A stretch of DNA of 64,000 bases from Spinacia oleracea (taxonomy: Eukaryota > Streptophyta > Magnoliopsida > Caryophyllales > Amaranthaceae): positions 86,347,285-86,411,284 of the forward strand of contig NC_079488.1 in the NCBI RefSeq assembly GCF_020520425.1, given 5' to 3'. Shown here one piece after another: positions 58,000 to 64,000 of this stretch (the first letter of the stretch is position 1; each line of letters opens with the position of its first letter). The notes below the pieces were generated by a model, which had not been told where the DNA came from, did not search any database, and worked only from the letters and a program-made list of their open reading frames with translations. Position numbers and translations under genes: made by a program.

Positions 58000-58075
58000 T
58001 TCAGCGCCCAGGCTGGGGCGTTAAAGATATCGGCGCCCAGCCCTGGGCGTTGAAAATGATTCCTGGGCAGAATTT
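58000..58075. repeat. GCGCCC cruciform module 1
   Basis: TTCAGCGCCCAGGCTGGGGC, then a short spacer, then GGCGCCCAGCCCTGGGCGTT and GAAAATGATTCCTGGGC. The outer arms and an inner pair are both self-complementary. The same layout recurs at 60049 and 62356. Confidence 0.8.
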
Positions 58076-60048
58076 TGACAGTTTTTTTTTGATTCTTTTT
58101 TTCTTTCGCTTTTGCTTTGGAACGATGTAGACTGTGTAACAGGCGCTTTATAGGGCGAGCGTTATGTGCAGTGGTTTGATCGGAGTTTTGGTGACTCGCG
58201 ATTTTCAGTTACCCCTGTTAGTGGGGTGACTTTATATATTCTAAGTAGCGCTTAGAATTTGGGAGGGGTTGTAGCCATTCTAAGGTTTGTTTTTCACAAT
58301 TTAAAGCTTAGGATTGTGCCCCTATGATGTATGTATAGCATTAGCGTCGAGAATTTGCGATAAAATCGTCATTTCGAGCATTTTTAGAGTGTTTTTCTCA
58401 AGCCCCCCAATTGTAGCTACGGGATTGGCTTGGTGCTATAATGCTTTGCATACGTCTTTATGCATTCATGGTGACAGGGATCATGAATAGTTTGAACCAG
58501 ACTCGTTTAGTGCGAGGTACGTTCGAGTAGTGACCTGCTACTTCTCTTGTAAATGTCGTATTATGCGACATCGCCATGGTCAAGGTAGTAACATGTGGAA
58601 GTGTGCCTTGACCAAAAGTTAGGTGCCTTTCTTTACACATAATCATATTTGGAAATCTTTTGACTCGCTTGCAAAATTGAGATAAACGCATACTTAGCTT
58701 AAACCAACGACACTTTATTATGTTCGAAAAAGTCTTTGAAAATTATTTGAAATCCGAGTCCTACTATGTACAATCCGAGGTGTCCTAAGTAAGTTGACTT
58801 ATAGAAAGGTTCGTACAGGGTTACATGAGTGAATCAAAATACTGTTACGATTTTTGGAATGCCGCCTAAGGATTTGCTAGAAGCCAGGGTGCAGGCGTCA
58901 AGATATTACTTGTGCCCGTTTGGCATATGCTTTAGGCTTTTAGGACCATCTTTTCCAGAATTGCGGGAATATAACCCGTTTTCAAATTGACTTAGATTTA
59001 CTTGGTGTATGTCTGCACAAAGGGTCAAGGTATACTTAGTTCTTTCCCTAGCTCTTTCATTTCAATTTTTTTAGCCCCCAGTTGCTATTATGTCTTCCCT
59101 TTAATGATGTTTTTAGATTTCGATTTTAGATGCCCGTGTCATATGTCTGAGTAGGGTGAGCCTTGGTCAAGTGCCAAGTCCTAATGACAATGTCTGATTT
59201 TTTTTTTCAAAGGAGATTTAGCAAGCATTTGAATTACCACGAACGGATACCCTGAGTTCGGAGGAACGATGGGGTGATGCCGTAGAACAATCCTCTTTAT
59301 TGCAAGCTTACTGCCCTTACTATTTGTTGGCGATCATGACCGTGTCTAGTGGTGAAAGAAGGTCTTTAAGTGAGTTAGTTCGCTTTAGGGAGGGTCAAGT
59401 CGAGTACTTTAGAGGTCATGGGCGCTTGCGCTAGCCCCCATTCAATTGAGGCAGAGCGATCTTTTGAGTCTTGGCTATGCGCCTAGGAGTGTGAGTGCTC
59501 CTTCTAGCAAGGGTACGTGCCCTTATTATTTTTCGATGTGTGCTCATTAATTTTGGCATTTTGATGACTTGGATTCTTCCTTTTGACTTAAATTTTTCTT
59601 TCGACTTGGATTGCAAGTAATTAAATTTCAATAAGGGACTTCTATTTTTTATTCTTGTTTTTCTATAGGCTTTAATATTTTTGTCAAATTGGTTGGACCG
59701 AATCATGGATTGCCTACGTATCCGCCTTAAATAGTTTTAATTTGGAATCAGGTCTTGCGTAGTTCTTAGCCTAGAAAATGGTTTCTTAGAATGCCGATTT
59801 TAAACAAGTACGTTCTGAGGTGGAAACATATTATTTGAAACGGTAGAATAAGTGAAGTTTATTATTATTTCAATCTACTGCTTTGCCGTAAGCCAAAATT
59901 TTGTTTTCTATATTTTTTGAGTACATGTATTTTTTGGTGGTACGTATGTCTGAATACGTGTTGTACCCCCCCAAGTGTTCGTTATTGTTCCGTGTATGTG
60001 CGGATAAAATGACGAGCACTTCTGGACAAATTTTAGCAAGCAGAGAGA

Positions 60049-60120
60049 TTCAGCGCCCAGGCTGGGGCGCTAAAGATTTCGGCGCCCAGCTGTGGGCGCT
60101 GAAAATGACTTCTGGGCGGA
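60049..60120. repeat. GCGCCC cruciform module 2
   Basis: The perfect 11-bp outer arms TTCAGCGCCCA (60049-60059) and TGGGCGCTGAA (60093-60103) enclose the inner near-palindrome GCTGGGGCGC / GGCGCCCAGC. It is preceded by TTTTAGCAAGCAGAGAGA, a relative of the sequence before module 1. Confidence 0.85.
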
Positions 60121-60310
60121 TCTTTTTTGGTGCGCTAGATGCTTCTTTTTCTTTTTAGACTAACTTTAGAGGCGCTTTGCAAATTTTTTTTTTTATTATT
60201 ATTTATTATTATTTTTTTTTTTACGTTAAGCGTAGAATGTACTTTTCATTTGTCTTTTTTATTTGTGACTCAAGACGGCTTGAAAGATGGGTTGAATGAG
60301 ATAGGGTAAT

Positions 60311-60706
60311 TTGTATAGGTATTGGTCAAGCATAAGGATTACATCTGCTAGGATTCATATTTTACGGCCTCAGGCTAGTGTCACGAGTTTACATCAATCA
60401 AGGCCAATGAGTAGCATAGGGACGGCTCAAGGGTATAACAATAGGACGTATCCAAACAAGTTATATGGTCATTATGCTAATGGTGGTGTAAGAGCAGGTT
60501 TTGGAAATAATGGGTATGCCGCACGTGTCAATGGCCGTGCGTGGTTTGCGGTTGACAACAAGTTCAAGAGAAAGAGTCGAGGTAATGGTTTCTTGGGTTA
60601 TGGCGATGAGAACATGGATGGGTTAAATGAGCTGAACAGGGACCCCAGAGCGAAGGCGTCTAAGAGCATAAGGATTGGAAAGGGTAGATATCGTAGAATC
60701 CTATGA
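60311..60706 (+). pseudogene. Captured fragment of a YTH-domain (ECT-type) m6A-reader gene
   Basis: A 131-codon open frame ends in sequence characteristic of plant ECT proteins just N-terminal to the YTH domain: YPNKLYGHY, then NGRAWFAVDNKFK, GNGFLGYGDENMDGLNEL and NRDPRAKASKS (family proteins read close to NGRGW.AVDNKYK and GNENMDGLNELNRGPRAKG). ECT proteins bind N6-methyladenosine in mRNA. The YTH domain itself is absent: the frame stops at 60706, soon after the homology ends. The residues before about 60405 are not clearly homologous. It lies inside the Ogre-like element, antisense to it, with no intron visible. I read it as host sequence picked up by the element. No YTH function is expected; an antisense or siRNA role is speculation. 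Confidence 0.75.
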
Positions 60707-60763
60707 TTTGGATTGGTTGACTCGATTCTTTTCCTTCGTTTACTTGGGTAAATGTTGCACTTT

Positions 60764-60925
60764 TGGGAGGTACGGGATAAGTATTCCATGGCTCGCTCTT
60801 TTCGCTCTCCCTTTTCTCTTTCTCTTTTTTCTTTCTTTGCACTTTGGGAGGTGCGGGCTAAGTATTTCATGGCTCGCTCTTTTCGCTCTCCCTTTTCTTT
60901 TTCTCTTTTTTCTTTTTCGCTCGAG
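60764..60925 (+). repeat. Tandem ~80-bp duplication next to the captured fragment
   Basis: TTTGGGAGGTACGGGATAAG followed by ATTCCATGGCTCGCTCTTTT recurs about 78 bp later as TTTGGGAGGTGCGGGCTAAG and ATTTCATGGCTCGCTCTTTT. A pyrimidine-rich CTCTCCCTTTTCT tail follows in both copies. Confidence 0.85.
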
Positions 60926-60929
60926 ATTT

Positions 60930-62350
60930 CCCTCCCCTTTTTATTTAGGCTAAAAGGTAGATGGTTGTGGTCTTTGAGTCACGAGGCGAGACTGAGTGAG
61001 CCTCGTTTGGTAGGCCTATAGTGGACCTTTAGCTTTAATAGGCCTAGGGTGGACCTTTTAATTGTCTTACTTTGCAAGCGTATTTAGTCGTTTCTTAAAG
61101 TGTGCAAATAGCGTAGATTCGAAACCTTGTTTTTACCTTATTGAAATTTAACGAAAGAATTGCATCGAAAATAACTTTTTTTTTGCTTCTTTTCAGATTC
61201 CAGTTTCTGGGATTTAATTGGAAGTTGTGATTTAGACTCGAACTTTCATTAATCTTTCTGATTATAACCCGTGTAGGAATATAAGGAGGTGGCCTAGACT
61301 CAAAATAATGACGTGGCATAAGCCTATAATACTTGACCAAGCGACTCTCAGACTTAGGCTAATTGGACCATAACTTCCATTGGTTGACACTTTAGATTTT
61401 AACCCTTGGGTGTTCATTTGTTATGCGCCATTTTGCTTAATGTTGGTAAGGTAGTTAGTTGGGGAGATCGAATTTTTATTTTTGCAAGACTAGAATCATT
61501 AGTGCGGCTTCCCTCTTAGTGTGTATTGCTTTACCCCAATGGTAGCCTTATGGTATGCCGATTTGGGTATTTTCATGGTTGGTCATGTTGCATTCATGGA
61601 AAATCTTTTAGTCCGTACTTAGGAGTATTTAAAGGAGCGAGTGGCTCGAGAGGACTATGATAGTCGTGACCCAATGTGATCTTGAGCCTTGAGGCCATTA
61701 ATTTTTTGATAATGGTATTGACACCTTAGGTTCACTTTGGGGGTTGTGCGACTATGGGGGAAGGATTTCCAGAATGTGACTGTTTCCATTTTGCAAATAC
61801 TATAATATATTCTTTTTATTGGTGAGAGAGAGTACTGAGGCCGTGGATTCCTAGCAAGGGATGACAATTACATATGGGTGCTCATTGATTTAAACGTTAG
61901 GAAGGGAGACTCGACATGGTTTAACCTTTTAGCTTGCAGAACAACACCAAGTATTAGGACCGATTTTATGGATAAGACAACTAAGACTTAGGATTTAGAT
62001 TGTACTTCGGCATAGCCTAGTCTAGACTCGGATTTATCTTCTTTATTCGAACATTATTTTTTTCTTGAAAACTTCATTTGAACATTATTTTTTTTGAATA
62101 CTTTGCCCATGTGACATTCAAGGTTATTTCAATTAGCGTGCTCGGTTTTGGAGCCGATCATCGTCGTCGTAGGAGGCCTAACAACGACACAAAGAGTTAT
62201 TTTTTTTTTATAAGTCGCTTTTAGAATCGAGTGCTTTTGCATACGCCCTCGTAGCAAATTTTTTTTCGAAAAGTTTTTTTTTTTTTTTTTGCTACATATT
62301 TTCTTCATGCGTGGGCACCGAGGCTGCTGTGCCTGACCAAAAGGCCAGGC
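60930..62350. other. Interior of Ogre-like element without recognisable genes
   Basis: No gag, protease, RT or integrase motif is visible on either strand. The stretch is unassigned internal sequence. Confidence 0.5.
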
Positions 62351-62355
62351 AGCAA

Positions 62356-62432
62356 CTTCAGCGCCCAAAGAAGGGCGTGAGAAATATCGGCGCCCAGCCA
62401 GGGGCGCTGAAAATGCTTCCCTGGCTGGTTCT
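62356..62432. repeat. GCGCCC cruciform module 3
   Basis: CTTCAGCGCCCAAAGAAGGG, then ATATCGGCGCCCAGCCAGGG, then GCGCTGAAAATGCTTCC. It has the same order of arms as modules 1 and 2 with a changed centre, so the arms are kept while the loop varies. Confidence 0.8.
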
Positions 62433-63205
62433 CATTTTCTGCGTTCGTCCGCTTTTGTTCTTGCGACTTTAATTTTGCGTGCTTGTCTTATAACGTCCTT
62501 TACGCGTTGTACAGCGTTTGTGGGATTCGTTACAGGCCATCCCGAGCGTCGCTTTATTTGTAGCGATCGTTCGGGTTTGCGGAACACGTATTTTGGTATA
62601 ACTCTTTGGCCAATTGGTTCATGAATGTTTGGGCAATTTTTAAGGTCGTTGGTTTTCTAGCATTATTTGTCTAGCATTATTCGTACGCACAATCATAACA
62701 TAGTCACATAGTTCGCTACATATAACTACATTACAAACATGGATTTGAAAATTAAATATGTCACGTAGTTTATGATAGGCTTCTATGGGTAGTATTTGCG
62801 CCTGGCTTGGTACCGCTTCTATCGTAGATCCAACACATGCCCCGGTCGTGGTAGTGTCTTCAACAGACGAATTTCGCCCAAGAGGCCAACCCGCAAGTGC
62901 AAGCCAAGGGGGCATGCAGGCGAGAGGGACCTAATGGGCGAGCGATTGGGTTCGGGATAGGTGTACTACCTGCACAAGTACCGAGTGGGAAACATGCGCG
63001 GCGTATGCACCCCCCTATTGGCGAAAAAAGGTATCCTTAGTCCCAACTCCCGAGGGAGCCGAGATTCGTTATGCGGTTCTGCCCGTTCACATTAATATGC
63101 TGATTTTCAGGTCGTCCCAACTTGATGGGGAAATAAACGCGGGGTAGGATCGTTTCACCCTTCAGCTATTTTGATTACCTACAAGCACGAGTATTTCCTT
63201 CACTA

Positions 63206-63224
63206 TCCCCAGTGGAGTCGCCAC
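63206..63224 (-). other. tRNA-Arg primer-binding site of the Ogre-like element
   Basis: Read on the - strand, TGGCGACTCCACTGGGGAT begins one base after the 5' LTR. It starts with TGG, the complement of the CCA tail. It matches the acceptor/T-arm end (CCCCAGTGGAGTCG plus CCA) of a plant tRNA-Arg as I recall it. This fixes the element's orientation. Confidence 0.8.
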
Positions 63225-63225
63225 T

Positions 63226-64000
63226 GTGAGGGGGTCGAAAAAGCGCGAGGCTAAATGCGTGACCTTGTCCCTCGTGGGTGTGACGATTCTTTTTATTCAA
63301 TCAAGTGGAATTGGATTTCCTGTGAGTATACACCCAATTGACTAGTAATATAGGAGTCGCCATTCAGTTTTTAACGACAATGAGAAAAACTGACAAAACC
63401 AGGTTATCGTGACATAAAGGGAGTGCAATTATGTTTGACCACGACGGCCGTAGGTTCCCTTGTGATCCCTGGTGTGGGGATCTCTCAATATACACCCGCA
63501 AGGTAGAGATTGAGGGTTCGGGGGGCTGTAACTACCGAGAGGAGTAATTCGCTCGTCGATAACTCCAGAGGCAGGATATCCTTACTAGCTCAGCATAAAT
63601 AATTGAAGGGACATGCGTTAACTATTAAACTAATCTGAGTTGATTTTAGCAATATGCAACATATAATACTAATTCGATCGTGATTATCTGATTTAAATAG
63701 CATTAAGGGACCTAGCATGATAATCCGATTTCCCAAGAATATTATATTTGTTAGGCGTGATAGAACAATCATATTAGGTTAGTTTAACAGTTCATAAAAA
63801 GGGCGAGGAAAGCAGTTAAATCATCGAAAAGGGACACATTACGACGCACCCTTGAGAGGTGCGTCACGGTTCTCAGAAAACTAACCACTTTGACTTTACT
63901 ATTTCTCCTTTTATTTAACGAAACTCAATTATGGGACAGGATACGTTCTGTTCGATTTATGGATCGATTGCGACAGAACGCGTGAACAGTTTCGCAGCGA
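63226..64000 (-). repeat. 5' LTR of the Ogre-like element (partial, cut by window end)
   Basis: 775 of about 1292 bp are present, starting TGTGAGGGGGTCG in + orientation. It is nearly identical to 54195-54969. Confidence 0.92.

Larger units (their letters stand above)
54195..64000 (-). mobile_element. Ogre/Tat-like non-autonomous LTR retrotransposon (runs off window)
   Basis: Two direct LTRs (54195-55486; 63226 to beyond 64000) are about 99% identical by eye over the shared 775 bp. On the - strand the LTR starts TGTAGACACC and ends CCCCCTCACA. The primer-binding site next to the right-hand (5') LTR is TGGCGACTCCACTGGGGAT (- strand, 63206-63224), complementary to the 3' end of plant tRNA-Arg as I recall it. 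This is a hallmark of Ogre-type elements. The purine tract AAAGTGGGGGCTAAC precedes the left-hand (3') LTR. The 7.7-kb interior has no gag-pol domains. It holds 3' tandem repeats, cruciform modules and a host-gene fragment. It inserted into an older integrase. The site duplication cannot be checked because the right end is outside. Confidence 0.88.

Noticed and set aside
60598..61021. Basic and Phe/Leu-rich open frames after the YTH fragment
   Set aside because: Produced by the tandem CTCTCCCTTTTCT-rich duplication at 60764-60925, not by a coding sequence.
62640..62915. 91-residue - strand frame near the primer-binding site as a gag start
   Set aside because: Position would suit gag, but no gag or zinc-knuckle motif is visible and the frame is short.
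54559..63772. Identical 60-residue open frames at 54559-54741 and 63590-63772
   Set aside because: Both lie at the same place in the two LTRs, so the identity reflects LTR duplication, not a conserved gene.

Overview
The window is nuclear DNA of a flowering plant, most likely a eudicot. The real genes are split by GT-AG introns, coding density is low, the intergenic DNA is AT-rich, and the repeats are typically plant: Stowaway-type MITEs with CTCCCTCCGT ends, non-autonomous Helitrons, L1-type LINE remnants and Ty3/gypsy elements. The repeat flavour would fit Amaranthaceae (spinach, beet or quinoa relatives), but that is only an impression; nothing here names the species.

Left third (1-27.3 kb) holds the conserved genes, all on the + strand: the 3' six exons of a PLP-homeostasis (YggS/PROSC) protein (81-2695); a tandem pair of GH3 beta-xylosidase genes (4843-7595 and 9456-12374), each with five exons and a matching 210-230 bp upstream block; a small uncharacterised plant protein starting MEGLIPF (14236-14646); and an eight-exon RlmN-type radical-SAM RNA methyltransferase (19634-27285). 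An old LTR fragment and a broken LINE tail lie just before the methyltransferase gene.

Middle third (27.3-51.1 kb) is a repeat thicket with a small lineage-specific family on the - strand: gene A (31551-32482), pseudogene B (about 43.6-44.15 kb) and gene C (48189-51074). A and C encode 130-137 aa secreted proteins with a signal peptide, a Gly/Arg-rich (RGG) segment and a hydrophobic C-terminal tail. Both have one phase-1 intron at the same place; B lacks the intron and is frameshifted. Blocks flanking A and B are also similar, which points to segmental duplication. Between A and B sits a complete young 4.0 kb non-autonomous LTR element (33001-37011) with an ACATT target duplication and 154-bp tandem repeats next to its 3' LTR. 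An Athila-like LTR remnant and an L1 reverse-transcriptase pseudogene separate B from C.

Right third (51.1-64 kb) is a nest of insertions. A long heptanucleotide array leads into the 5' end of an unidentified gene (52511-52830). That gene is cut in exon 2 by the 3' end of a chromodomain Ty3/gypsy element, and that element's integrase is cut in turn by a large Ogre/Tat-like non-autonomous element (54195 to beyond the window, - strand). The Ogre-like element has 1.29 kb LTRs, a primer-binding site matching plant tRNA-Arg, five 3'-UTR tandem repeats, three cruciform-forming GCGCCC modules and a captured fragment of a YTH-domain (ECT-type) m6A-reader gene.

The genes do not form one pathway. The most interesting candidates are the secreted Gly/Arg-rich peptide family, the paired cysteine loss that separates the two xylosidase copies, and the captured YTH-protein fragment.
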